A DNA stretch of 38,618 nt from Sediminibacterium sp. (GTDB lineage Bacteria > Bacteroidota > Bacteroidia > Chitinophagales > Chitinophagaceae): contig JAQTZD010000019.1 of the NCBI GenBank assembly GCA_028687975.1, forward strand, positions 1 to 38,618, given 5' to 3'. Below the pieces are notes generated by a model. That model saw only the letters and a program-made list of their open reading frames with translations, was not told the origin of the DNA and searched no databases. A program made the position numbers and the translations under genes. This document shows positions 25,788 through 34,531 of the stretch, piece after piece (within the stretch, counting starts at the first letter, position 1; every line of letters starts with the position of its first letter).

Positions 25788-25807
25788 AGTCGTGTTTTTC
25801 TTTTTTT

Positions 25808-25815
25808 CAAATTTA
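25808..25815 (-). promoter_or_regulatory. Putative -7 promoter element of the BI-1 gene
   Basis: On the minus strand this reads TAAATTTG, an exact TAnnTTTG match, 20 bases before the start codon. A TTTA about 17 bases further upstream is a possible degenerate -33 box. Confidence 0.45.
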
Positions 25816-25874
25816 CTATAAAGAAAGTGGATTAAATGTTAACTGCAATGCCTGCGGGAACTTTAACGAATCGT

Positions 25875-26714
25875 TTACCTCTTCAGGCCGGGATAATGAT
25901 CCAGCGTTTCGAATACAAAACGCGGGTTCTGTTTTAATATTTGAAGCATTTTCCGCAGGGAATCCTGGTCAGCAGGTCTTTGGAACATCCGGTCGTGCGT
26001 AAGCAAAACCAGGTGATTTCTGGTGAAAGTCTGGTTACTGTCGAGCAGGTTTTTAATGTGCCGGGCCATTTTTTCGGCGGATTGAACCGGCCGGGCATCC
26101 TTAGGATTGAAATGCCATTCCGAATCCCATCCCAGTATATCGTATCCTGCGCTGTCGAGCTTTCTGGCAACCGGTCTTACCAAACGGGATGCCCGCATGG
26201 TATCTTTCAGGGCCCAGCCATTGTTACCGGGCAGCCGGAGCAGTTTTTTGTTTAGCCTGATGGTATCCTGCGCTTGCTGAAAGTCCTGAAAAGCCCCGTT
26301 GGGATGACGGTAGAAATTGTCGTAACGGCCTTTTGCATGGTTAAAACTGTGATTGGCAGTTACAAAAGCAGGATAGCTGTTCTGTAAGGTGGTTACAATC
26401 TTTCTGCCGTCGCTTCTGCCTTTTACATGTGCTGCCACTAAAAAATAAGTGGCTTTAATGTTCAGGTCTTTGCAAATGGCATAAGATTCCATGGTTCCGC
26501 GCTGCGGCCCGTCGTCGAAACTGATATAGATATATTGTTTGGAACTGTCGTAAACAAAGGGTTTGCCCGCTACAGAAACCGCTGAAGCGGAACCTGTGGG
26601 AACCTGCTCTCCCAAATCTGCCGGTACGTTCCGGGATGTCTCCCCGGATTGGCAACTGCTGATGAAAAGCAGTCCTGATAAGGCCTTCACTCCAATCAAA
26701 TGCTTCATTTTCAC
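25875..26714 (-). CDS. Polysaccharide deacetylase (NodB-fold) lipoprotein
   Basis: This carbohydrate esterase family 4-type deacetylase has 279 residues. A lipoprotein signal ends in ISSC with the lipid-bearing Cys at residue 21, so it is membrane-anchored in the envelope. NodB motifs are intact: SFDDGP (Asp67, Asp68), HSFNH (His122, His126), RLPGNNGW (Arg160-Gly163 region), GWDSEW (Asp197) and LLTHD (His240). The substrate could be an N-acetylated glycan such as peptidoglycan or exopolysaccharide; the sequence does not choose. A start two codons later (MKH) is equally possible. It diverges from korA. Confidence 0.9.
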   Translation of the reverse strand: MKMKHLIGVKALSGLLFISSCQSGETSRNVPADLGEQVPTGSASAVSVAGKPFVYDSSKQYIYISFDDGPQRGTMESYAICKDLNIKATYFLVAAHVKGRSDGRKIVTTLQNSYPAFVTANHSFNHAKGRYDNFYRHPNGAFQDFQQAQDTIRLNKKLLRLPGNNGWALKDTMRASRLVRPVARKLDSAGYDILGWDSEWHFNPKDARPVQSAEKMARHIKNLLDSNQTFTRNHLVLLTHDRMFQRPADQDSLRKMLQILKQNPRFVFETLDHYPGLKR

Positions 26715-26856
26715 TGTCTCAATGCTTTCATGATATATAACTGAACAATTATATCACAAATAAAGTACCGATTTACTAAAATTCCTGAAAAAGATGTCAG
26801 TTAGGCAGAAAAAATGCCCGTCAGATATAGTACCTTTATCCGCACAAACGGAAGAG

Positions 26857-28704
26857 ATGAATATCAAAGAAGAAGTTCTACAGGACGTAGTAATCAAGTT
26901 TGCCGGCGACAGTGGCGATGGCATGCAGTTAACAGGTCAGCAGTTTACCAACAATACTGCTTTATTAGGAATTGATTTGGCAACATTTCCGGATTTCCCG
27001 GCAGAGATACGTGCCCCGATCGGAACAGTTCCAGGTGTGAGCGGATACCAGCTCCACTTTTCTTCCAACAAAGTGTTTACTCCAGGTGATATAGCCGATG
27101 TGCTGGTGGCCATGAATGCCGCAGCATTGAAGGTGAACCTTAAGGCCATTAAGCCAGGTGGTAAAATCATTGTGAATATTGATGGATTTGATGCCAGGAA
27201 TCTGCGGCTGGCCAATTATCCGGACGGTGTTAATCCGCTCGAGAATGGCAGTCTTGATTCTTTTGAAGTGATCAAGATCGATGTAACCAAGCTCACACGC
27301 GAGGCGTTGAAAGAGTTTACAGAACTTGGTGTAAAAGAAAGAGACCGTGCTAAAAATATGTTTGTACTTGGCTTCATCTATTGGATGTACAACAGAAGCC
27401 TCGACAACACCATCAGCTTCCTGAAAGAGAAGTTTGGTAAAAAAGAAAGTATTCTTCAGAGCAATATCAAAGTGTTGCAGGCAGGATACAATTATGGAGA
27501 AACCACCGAAATATTCACTACCCGTTACAAGGTAGAGAAGGCAAAAATGGAACCCGGATTGTACCGCAGCATTATGGGTAACCAGTCGCTGGCAATGGGT
27601 CTGGTTGCAGCCGGTGAAAAAAGCGGATTGCAGTTGTTCCTGGGATCTTATCCCATTACGCCTGCTTCCGATATTTTACACGATCTGAGTAAATACAAGG
27701 CATTCGGCGTAAAAACATTCCAGGCAGAAGATGAAATTGCTGCGATTGCTTCTGCAATCGGAGCCAGCTACGGTGGCGCACTGGGTGTTACCACCACATC
27801 AGGTCCGGGTATGGCGCTGAAAACAGAAGCCATGGGCCTGGCTATGATGCTCGAAATTCCCTTGGTAATTGTCAATATCCAGCGTGGTGGTCCTTCTACC
27901 GGTCTGCCTACCAAAACAGAGCAAAGTGATTTGATGCAGGCTTATTACGGAAGAAACGGTGAAGCGCCGATTCCGGTAATTTCTGCTTCAACGCCAAGCG
28001 ATTGTTTTGAAGTGGCATATGAAGCGGTAAGAATAGCCGTACAGCATATGACTCCGGTAATTCTGTTGAGTGATGGTTATATTGCCAACGGTGCTGAGCC
28101 ATGGAAGTTCCCGCAGTCTGCGGATCTGAAACCCATTGAAGTGAAGTTCAAGACCAAGCTGGATGATGGCGAAGAAAAATACCAGCCATACAAGCGCGAC
28201 GAAAAACTGGCGCGTCCATGGGCGGTACCCGGTACACCCGGACTGGAGCATCGCGTAGGTGGTCTGGAGAAACAGGATATCACCGGAAACATCAGCTATG
28301 ATTCCGACAACCACCAGCACATGGTGAAAACCCGTCAGGCGAAAGTGGATAAAATTGCGGACTATATTCCGTTGCAGAAAATAGACAGCGGTGCGGAAAA
28401 AGGGAAAGTCCTGATCTTAGGATGGGGTTCTACCTATGGCGCCATCAAGAGCGCTGCACTGGAGCTGCAGGCAGAAGGGCTGGCCGTAAGCCATGCACAT
28501 ATCCGCTACATGCGTCCGTTCCCTAAAAACCTGGGCGAGATCATCAGCAATTTTGATCAGGTGCTGATTCCCGAAATCAACAATGGCCAGCTGGTAAAAA
28601 TCATCCGCGACCAGTATATGGTAGATGCAAAAGCATTCAACAAAATCATGGGCGTGCCTATCACGAAAGGTGAGCTGGTAGATACCGTGAAGAAAATGTT
28701 GTAA
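26857..28704 (+). CDS. korA: 2-oxoacid (2-oxoglutarate):ferredoxin oxidoreductase, gamma-alpha fusion subunit
   Basis: This subunit belongs to the CoA- and ferredoxin-dependent oxidoreductase that interconverts 2-oxoglutarate and succinyl-CoA. From the ATG at 26857 it has 615 residues; the longer start at 26794 adds 21 unlikely residues. The N-terminal gamma domain begins VVIKFAGDSGDGMQLTGQQFT. The alpha domain begins GNQSLAMGLVAAGEKSGLQLFLGSYPITPASDIL and includes TTSGPGMALKTEAMGLAMML and IQRGGPSTGLPTKTEQSDLMQAYYGRNGEAP. Thiamine diphosphate and the iron-sulfur cluster are normally carried by the beta subunit KorB. No korB is next to it: a terminator follows and then a yjbR gene. The choice of 2-oxoglutarate over pyruvate is by resemblance to Bacteroidota KorA. 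Confidence 0.92.
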   Translation: MNIKEEVLQDVVIKFAGDSGDGMQLTGQQFTNNTALLGIDLATFPDFPAEIRAPIGTVPGVSGYQLHFSSNKVFTPGDIADVLVAMNAAALKVNLKAIKPGGKIIVNIDGFDARNLRLANYPDGVNPLENGSLDSFEVIKIDVTKLTREALKEFTELGVKERDRAKNMFVLGFIYWMYNRSLDNTISFLKEKFGKKESILQSNIKVLQAGYNYGETTEIFTTRYKVEKAKMEPGLYRSIMGNQSLAMGLVAAGEKSGLQLFLGSYPITPASDILHDLSKYKAFGVKTFQAEDEIAAIASAIGASYGGALGVTTTSGPGMALKTEAMGLAMMLEIPLVIVNIQRGGPSTGLPTKTEQSDLMQAYYGRNGEAPIPVISASTPSDCFEVAYEAVRIAVQHMTPVILLSDGYIANGAEPWKFPQSADLKPIEVKFKTKLDDGEEKYQPYKRDEKLARPWAVPGTPGLEHRVGGLEKQDITGNISYDSDNHQHMVKTRQAKVDKIADYIPLQKIDSGAEKGKVLILGWGSTYGAIKSAALELQAEGLAVSHAHIRYMRPFPKNLGEIISNFDQVLIPEINNGQLVKIIRDQYMVDAKAFNKIMGVPITKGELVDTVKKML

Positions 28705-28724
28705 TCCTATATCATTGAAATTCG

Positions 28725-28756
28725 ACCTCACTTGTTTTGAACAGGTGAGGTTTTTT
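28725..28756 (+). terminator. Rho-independent terminator of korA
   Basis: The stem ACCTCACTTGT / ACAGGTGAGGT (11 bp, one G-U pair) has a short TTTTGA-type loop and is followed by six T. It lies 20 bases after the korA stop, so korA appears to be transcribed alone or as the last gene. Confidence 0.88.
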
Positions 28757-28800
28757 ATTGTGAAACCAGCCAGCTGTTTTTTTAGTAACTTCAACTTGCT

Positions 28801-29121
28801 ATGTATCTTGATGAAATCCGTGAATACTGCCTGAGCAAGCCCGGTGTGGAGGAAGCACTTCCCTTTGGCCCCGATACACTTGTGTATAAGATAAAAGGGA
28901 AAATGTTTTTGCTTGCGGGTTTCGATAACGATCCGGTAAGTTTCAATGTAAAATGCGATCCCGATAAAGCAGTTGAACTTCGTGAAGAATTTCCTGCTTC
29001 CGTGTTTCCGGGATATCATATGAACAAGAAACACTGGAATACCATTTTGGTAAACGGAATACTATCCGATAAACAACTCCGGAACATGATTGATGAATCC
29101 TATAATCTGGTAAAGGGTTAA
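28801..29121 (+). CDS. MmcQ/YjbR family protein
   Basis: The protein has 106 residues, the usual length of this small cytoplasmic alpha/beta family with a double-wing (CyaY-like) fold. Signature features are IREYCLSKPGVEEALPFGPDTLVYKIKGKMFLL at the N-terminus, VSFNVKCDPDKAVELREEF in the middle and GYHMNKKHWNTILVNG toward the end. The family is often labelled DNA-binding, but its biological role is not established. It follows the korA terminator by 44 bases and overlaps the convergent nth gene by 4. Confidence 0.9.
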   Translation: MYLDEIREYCLSKPGVEEALPFGPDTLVYKIKGKMFLLAGFDNDPVSFNVKCDPDKAVELREEFPASVFPGYHMNKKHWNTILVNGILSDKQLRNMIDESYNLVKG

Positions 29122-29768
29122 GTAGCCTTTTGGTGTTTTTTATAATAGGTGCAAAGATGCTTTAACCCACAATCGGTGCATTTGGGGTTTCTGGCCAAAC
29201 AGGTATACCTGCCGTGAAGAATCAGCCAGTGGTGTGCGCGATGCACGAATTCCTCCGGGATGTATTTGATCAGCTCTTTTTCTACGGCCAGCGGGGTAGT
29301 GGCTTTGGTGCCAACCAGGCCCAGGCGATGGCTTACCCGGAATACATGGGTATCTACTGCCATATTGGGCTGTTCGTCGATCACACTCGTAATTACGTTG
29401 GCTGTTTTTCTTCCAACACCCGGAAGTTTTACCAGTTCCTCCACGGTCATGGGAACCGTGCTGTTGAACTTTTCCAGCAGCATATTGGCCATGCCGATCA
29501 GGTGTTTTGTTTTGTTGTTGGGATATGAAATGCTCCGGATCAGCGGAAACAAATCGTCAAATCCGGCCTTTGCCATTTCCTCAGGCCCGGGATATTGCCT
29601 GAAAAGGGCAGGTGTGGTCAGGTTCACGCGTTTATCGGTACACTGGGCAGAAAGAATCACTGCAACCAGCAACTGAAATGGATTATCGTAAATTAATTCT
29701 GTTTCAGCAGTGGGGGTGGTGTCTAAAAAATAGTCAATTACCTGTTGGTACCTTTCCTTCCTCGTCAT
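29118..29768 (-). CDS. nth: Endonuclease III
   Basis: This DNA glycosylase/AP lyase removes oxidised pyrimidines in base-excision repair. It has 216 residues from the ATG with first base 29768; an upstream in-frame TTG at 29789 is less likely. The HhH motif is LPGVGRKTANV with catalytic Lys121, and catalytic Asp139 lies in VDTHVFRV. The [4Fe-4S] cluster ligands are Cys190, Cys197, Cys200 and Cys206, with the exact C-x6-C-x2-C-x5-C spacing. It starts 17 bases after the small 77-residue gene and is probably transcribed with it. Confidence 0.96.
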   Translation of the reverse strand: MTRKERYQQVIDYFLDTTPTAETELIYDNPFQLLVAVILSAQCTDKRVNLTTPALFRQYPGPEEMAKAGFDDLFPLIRSISYPNNKTKHLIGMANMLLEKFNSTVPMTVEELVKLPGVGRKTANVITSVIDEQPNMAVDTHVFRVSHRLGLVGTKATTPLAVEKELIKYIPEEFVHRAHHWLILHGRYTCLARNPKCTDCGLKHLCTYYKKHQKAT

Positions 29769-29785
29769 GCTCAAAAATAACCAAT

Positions 29786-30019
29786 TCAATCTTCTTTTTT
29801 AGCCGATTTTGCGGCGTAATTCAGAATGGCCTGTATGGTTTTGGATGATGGAGCTTTCAGTTTCAGGCGGTCCAGTTGTTCAACGGTTTGTTTGAGCGTA
29901 ACTACCTTTTCGTTCAGTGCTGCATCCTCTTTGATAGCCTGGTTAATTGCTGCGGTTAATTCGGGCGGGCAATCCTTGTATATGTACATAATCAGTTCCT
30001 CTTCTTTAAAGTTTTTCAT
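29786..30019 (-). CDS. Small conserved-looking helical protein, unknown function
   Basis: The protein has 77 residues: MKNFKEEELIMYIYKDCPPEL, then an all-helical, charged remainder. The layout, a short EELIxYIY helix and then a helical segment with KEDAALNEKVVTLKQTVEQL, resembles the cytoplasmic N-terminal part of Bacteroidota anti-sigma factors. Here there is no TM segment and no adjacent sigma gene. It precedes nth by 17 bases on the same strand. It has no signal peptide and is presumably cytoplasmic. The coding call rests on a good ATG, tight operon spacing and amino-acid composition; function is unknown. Confidence 0.65.
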   Translation of the reverse strand: MKNFKEEELIMYIYKDCPPELTAAINQAIKEDAALNEKVVTLKQTVEQLDRLKLKAPSSKTIQAILNYAAKSAKKED

Positions 30020-30150
30020 AAGCAGTGGTCTGCGTGAACTCAGAGGATACGGCGTAATTGTAAAACGACCGGCACGATTAAATATTGCAGAACTAACTAT
30101 AAATAGGGAGGATAATCCTGTTTCAGGGGGGCAACGTTTAGGAGGGATTT

Positions 30151-30453
30151 TTATTTTTTTTCTGCTGTAGAATCTTCCAGGATAAAGATGTCTTCCCCAT
30201 CCTTTTTCATCAGGTAACGCTCCCTGGCAAATCTTTCCAGGGCAGCAGGGCTGTTTTGCAGATCGCCCAGTTCCTTCCGGGTTTTCTCAATTTCCTTTTG
30301 ATAGTATTCCTTCTTCAATTCCAGCTTCCTTAATTCGTCTCTGCGCTCTTTTTGCTGAAAATAATCCCGCTGGTCTATGAACAGCATCCATACAATAAAG
30401 AACAACCCGGCAATCAGGTATTTATTGGTGATGATGGATGCAAATTTCTTCAT
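30151..30453 (-). CDS. Septum formation initiator (FtsB/DivIC-like) protein
   Basis: The protein has 100 residues with one N-terminal membrane segment (about 11-27, KYLIAGLFFIVWMLFID), a coiled coil (about 34-66) and a short C-terminal region with RFARERYLMKKDGEDIFIL. That arrangement and the ARExxxMxxxGE motif are typical of FtsB/DivIC, a bitopic divisome protein that links FtsL and FtsQ/DivIB and helps activate FtsWI. It is downstream of eno on the same strand, with a terminator-like hairpin between them; pairing of eno with an ftsB homolog is also common in Proteobacteria. Confidence 0.88.
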   Translation of the reverse strand: MKKFASIITNKYLIAGLFFIVWMLFIDQRDYFQQKERRDELRKLELKKEYYQKEIEKTRKELGDLQNSPAALERFARERYLMKKDGEDIFILEDSTAEKK

Positions 30454-30463
30454 AACAATGGCT

Positions 30464-30508
30464 AAAAAAAGCTGGCAGATAAAAGTAGTAAGAAACCCTT
30501 ATCTGCCA
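30464..30508 (-). terminator. Terminator between eno and the ftsB-like gene
   Basis: On the minus strand a perfect 10-bp inverted repeat (TGGCAGATAA / TTATCTGCCA, 16-base loop, 30473-30508) is followed by seven T (30464-30470). It sits 30 bases after the enolase stop and just before the ftsB-like start, so it should limit read-through from the highly expressed enolase gene. Confidence 0.7.
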
Positions 30509-30538
30509 ACTGATATTTAATTCACAAGTGTGAATGGC

Positions 30539-31849
<1,311 letters not shown>

Positions 31850-31860
31850 TTATAGAATGT

Positions 31861-31892
31861 CGAAGATACGTATTATGTAGTTTATACACTAA
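31861..31892 (-). promoter_or_regulatory. Possible promoter of eno
   Basis: On the minus strand TTAG (31889-31892) is spaced 20 bases from TATCTTCG (31861-31868). Each differs by one base from the Bacteroidota -33 (TTTG) and -7 (TAnnTTTG) elements. The leader would be about 25-30 bases. Confidence 0.28.
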
Positions 31893-32601
31893 CTCCCCCT
31901 GTCAGTTCCCGGAAGACCGCTTCCAGCGATCGATTGGCTTTCAGGTTGTTCAGGCTGTCGTTTGCCACGATCTTTCCTTTGTGTATGATGATGATCCTGT
32001 TGCAAATAGCTTCCACTTCCTGCAAAATATGACTGGAAAACAATACGGTTTTGTCCTTGCCCTGCTCTTTGATCAGATTACGGATTTCGATGATTTGATT
32101 GGGGTCCAGCCCGCTGGTGGGTTCATCCAGTACCAGTACTTCTGGATTGTGGATCAGCGCGGCCGCCAGCCCTACCCGTTGCTTATATCCTTTGGAAAGC
32201 TGCCCGATCTTTTTGTGCTGTTCCGGACCCAGGCCGGTTCGATCAATCACAGAAGCTACCGTCCAGGGGCTGTTGAGGGCATATTTGATTCCATGAATGC
32301 CGGCAACAAATGCCAGGTATTCTTTCACATACATATCGTAGTAGAGCGGGTTGGCTTCGGACAGATAGCCGATCTTTTTTTTACAGGCTATGGGGTGCTG
32401 CAGCAGGTCTTCTCCGCAAATCTGGATGCTTCCGGCATCCGGCTGCAGAAATCCGGTAATCATTTTCATGGTGGTACTCTTTCCGGCGCCATTGGGGCCT
32501 AAAAAACCAACAATCTCTCCTTTCGAAAGGCTGAAAGAAAGCTGATCTACCGCTCTCTGAGTACCATACATTTTTGCCAAACCGGATACCTCAATCGACA
32601 T
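31882..32601 (-). CDS. GldA-like ABC transporter ATP-binding protein, short form
   Basis: This ABC ATPase has 239 residues and a complete set of motifs: Walker A GPNGAGKST (35-43), signature LSKGYKQR (135-142), Walker B VLVLDEP (155-161), and H-loop His191 in FSSHILQEVEAIC. SEANPLYYDMYVKEYLAF and GLDPNQIIEIRNLIKEQGKDKTVLFSSHI are typical of the GldA branch, the ATPase of the GldAFG complex linked to gliding and type IX secretion in some Bacteroidota. It runs from IVANDSLNNL almost directly to SLEAVFRELT, skipping the roughly 60-residue accessory segment I expect in full-length GldA. No permease gene is adjacent. It may serve another exporter. Confidence 0.85.
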   Translation of the reverse strand: MSIEVSGLAKMYGTQRAVDQLSFSLSKGEIVGFLGPNGAGKSTTMKMITGFLQPDAGSIQICGEDLLQHPIACKKKIGYLSEANPLYYDMYVKEYLAFVAGIHGIKYALNSPWTVASVIDRTGLGPEQHKKIGQLSKGYKQRVGLAAALIHNPEVLVLDEPTSGLDPNQIIEIRNLIKEQGKDKTVLFSSHILQEVEAICNRIIIIHKGKIVANDSLNNLKANRSLEAVFRELTGGVSV

Positions 32602-32617
32602 GCTGATCTGTTTGGTT

Positions 32618-32625
32618 CAAAAATA
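32618..32625 (-). promoter_or_regulatory. Putative -7 promoter element of the GldA-like gene, inside an inverted repeat
   Basis: On the minus strand this reads TATTTTTG, an exact TAnnTTTG match, 16 bases before the start codon. It lies in the middle of a 7-bp inverted repeat at 32611-32631. No TTTG is seen at the -33 position. Confidence 0.4.
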
Positions 32626-32679
32626 ACCAAATTATCGGCTGCTGCCTGTTAAAAACCAGTTAGTACAGGCGTTGGTGGT

Positions 32680-32898
32680 TTATTCTTCTTTGTATTCCCC
32701 CTTCCAGGCATAGTAGCCAAAGATCATCAGTCCAATGGCAATGGGAATAAAAACTACCACAAATACACCCCATTGAATTTTGGCATCCAGCGTGGGGTGA
32801 GCAGTGGTTTGTTGCAGGGCTGTCTTGATCAGGTAGTAAACCGCAACAGGACCCAGAAAGATCCAGATTATACCCATCCATTTTTTAAGTTGATTCAT
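32680..32898 (-). CDS. Small two-TM membrane protein (possibly DUF6814-like)
   Basis: The protein has 72 residues with two hydrophobic segments, about 7-26 (WMGIIWIFLGPVAVYYLIKT) and about 45-66 (FVVVFIPIAIGLMIFGYYAW). They are joined by a short polar loop and followed by a KGEYKEE tail. It begins 20 bases after the MHS transporter gene on the same strand, so it is probably co-transcribed and may be a small accessory subunit of that transporter. My recollection is that a Bacteroidota DUF family of this size is found beside MFS genes; I cannot confirm the family number. Confidence 0.75.
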   Translation of the reverse strand: MNQLKKWMGIIWIFLGPVAVYYLIKTALQQTTAHPTLDAKIQWGVFVVVFIPIAIGLMIFGYYAWKGEYKEE

Positions 32899-32918
32899 GA
32901 TACAAAATTTAGGTTAGA

Positions 32919-34451
32919 TCAGGATGCTATTGGCGGATCAATTTTATTTTGAAGATACACCGCACCAATAACCAGGCTTACAGCGGCTATAATAATCGGA
33001 TACATCAAACCCACCAGCAGGTCGTTGGTATAAATGGTCGTGAGCAATGTGGCAATGAAAGGCGTGAGACCACCAAATACTCCGTTGCCGATATGGTAGG
33101 GGAGCGACATGGAAGTGTACCTGATTTTTGTGGGAAACAGTTCCACCAAAAAAGCAGCAATGGGGCCATATACCATGGTTACATACAGAATCATGATGAA
33201 TACAATTCCGGTCATCTTCCAGTAATCTGTGCTACCCAGTATTTTGGCGGTCTTAACAGCGGGTTGGGTAACCTGCAGTTGTCCTCCCTTGTATAAAGTG
33301 TCTACGGTTTTTTCGGTTACCTGCATTCCGGTTTCATATTGCCGGATTACTGCAACCGTTCTGAGCGTGTCGGATGTAGTGAGCACATGTCTTTCCGACT
33401 TCACCATTTTTTGGTCCACGAGTTCAGTGGAATTGGATGGGTCAGCAATCTTCAGCAACTGGCCAAACAGGTAATGGTAAGAAATGATGGCCAGGAACAT
33501 ACCGCCCAGCATGATCCACTTGCGACCGATTTTATCGCTCCAGTGTCCGAATACCACAAAGAAAGGTGTGCCCAGTAAAATGGCCCAGATCAATATGGTG
33601 CGGGACTGATCAAAATCAATTTTACAAACATTCTCAATAAAAGACTGGGCATAAAACTGTCCGGTATACCAAACCACTCCCTGTCCCATAGTGGCACCGA
33701 ACAATGCCAGCAACACCATCTTTAAATTGGTCTTGTGACCAAAACTTTCTTTAATGGGATTCACAGCGGTTTTACCCGATTTTTTCAGTTCGGTAAAGAG
33801 CGGTGATTCTTTCATTTTCAAACGGATGTAAACGGAAATACCCACCAATAATACAGATACAATAAAAGGAATGCGCCATCCCCATTCATTGAACTTACTG
33901 ATGGATTTTGCAGGGTCCGCATCCAGCGAATGTCTGGTCAGCAAGATTACTCCCAGTGAAACAAATAAGCCGAGAGTAGCGGTGGTCTGAATCCAGGAAG
34001 TATAATAACCTCTTTTATGATCGGGAGCATGTTCTGCAACATAGGTGGCAGCTCCGCCATATTCTCCTCCCAGTGCAAGACCCTGTAACAGGCGAAGGAT
34101 CAGTACAATGATCGGCGCTGCAAATCCAATGCTGTCGTAGCCGGGAACCAGACCAATGGCAAATGTGGACCCGCCCATGATCACAAGTGTCAGGAGAAAT
34201 GTATGTTTTCTGCCAATCAGGTCGCCCAGTCTTCCAAAGAAGAGTGCGCCAAAAGGCCTTACAATAAAGCCTGCCGCAAAAGTGGCGAGCGTAGAAAGCA
34301 GGGCTGCGGTTGGATTGGTTTTAGGAAAAAACTGGCTGGCAATAACGGTGGCAAGGCTTCCGAAAATATAAAAGTCGTACCATTCTATCAGTGTACCCAT
34401 CGAAGAAGCGGCAATCACCCTTCTTAGTGTTTTATTCTCTTTCATTGGCAT
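32919..34451 (-). CDS. MHS-family MFS transporter (organic acid/proton symporter-like) with periplasmic insertion
   Basis: This major facilitator of the metabolite:H+ symporter (ShiA/ProP/KgtP-like) branch has 510 residues. Branch features are GTLIEWYDFYIFGSL at TM1, FIVRPFGALFFGRLGDLIGRKHTF across TM2-TM3, and LRLLQGLALGGEYGGAATYVAEHAP in TM4. Twelve hydrophobic segments are visible. Between TM9 and TM10, about residues 335-408 form a hydrophilic insertion that by topology faces the periplasm; usual MHS proteins have about 430-450 residues and lack it. A start two codons later is also possible. The gene is divergent from acs, with 80 bases between the chosen starts, so acetate or another short carboxylate is a reasonable substrate guess, not proven. 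Confidence 0.9.
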   Translation of the reverse strand: MPMKENKTLRRVIAASSMGTLIEWYDFYIFGSLATVIASQFFPKTNPTAALLSTLATFAAGFIVRPFGALFFGRLGDLIGRKHTFLLTLVIMGGSTFAIGLVPGYDSIGFAAPIIVLILRLLQGLALGGEYGGAATYVAEHAPDHKRGYYTSWIQTTATLGLFVSLGVILLTRHSLDADPAKSISKFNEWGWRIPFIVSVLLVGISVYIRLKMKESPLFTELKKSGKTAVNPIKESFGHKTNLKMVLLALFGATMGQGVVWYTGQFYAQSFIENVCKIDFDQSRTILIWAILLGTPFFVVFGHWSDKIGRKWIMLGGMFLAIISYHYLFGQLLKIADPSNSTELVDQKMVKSERHVLTTSDTLRTVAVIRQYETGMQVTEKTVDTLYKGGQLQVTQPAVKTAKILGSTDYWKMTGIVFIMILYVTMVYGPIAAFLVELFPTKIRYTSMSLPYHIGNGVFGGLTPFIATLLTTIYTNDLLVGLMYPIIIAAVSLVIGAVYLQNKIDPPIAS

Positions 34452-34531
34452 AAATGAAGTTTCAACTTACGTTAATTGGAGCAGATCGCCAAGCAACTAA
34501 TCCCGTATATTTATATCCGAAAAACTTTGCC

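Noticed and set aside
28417..29034. 205-codon minus-strand frame spanning the end of korA and most of yjbR
   Set aside because: It crosses two supported genes and a strong terminator hairpin; its composition is unlike a real protein.
32643..32670. 6-bp inverted repeat (GCCTGT / ACAGGC) after the small membrane protein gene as a terminator
   Set aside because: The stem is short, the loop is 15 bases and there is no U-run on either strand.
34454..34531. Longer start for acs (26 extra residues)
   Set aside because: It would leave 2 bases between divergent start codons and adds residues absent from the family; MSYPYQIKSFEEYKAAY is the natural N-terminus.
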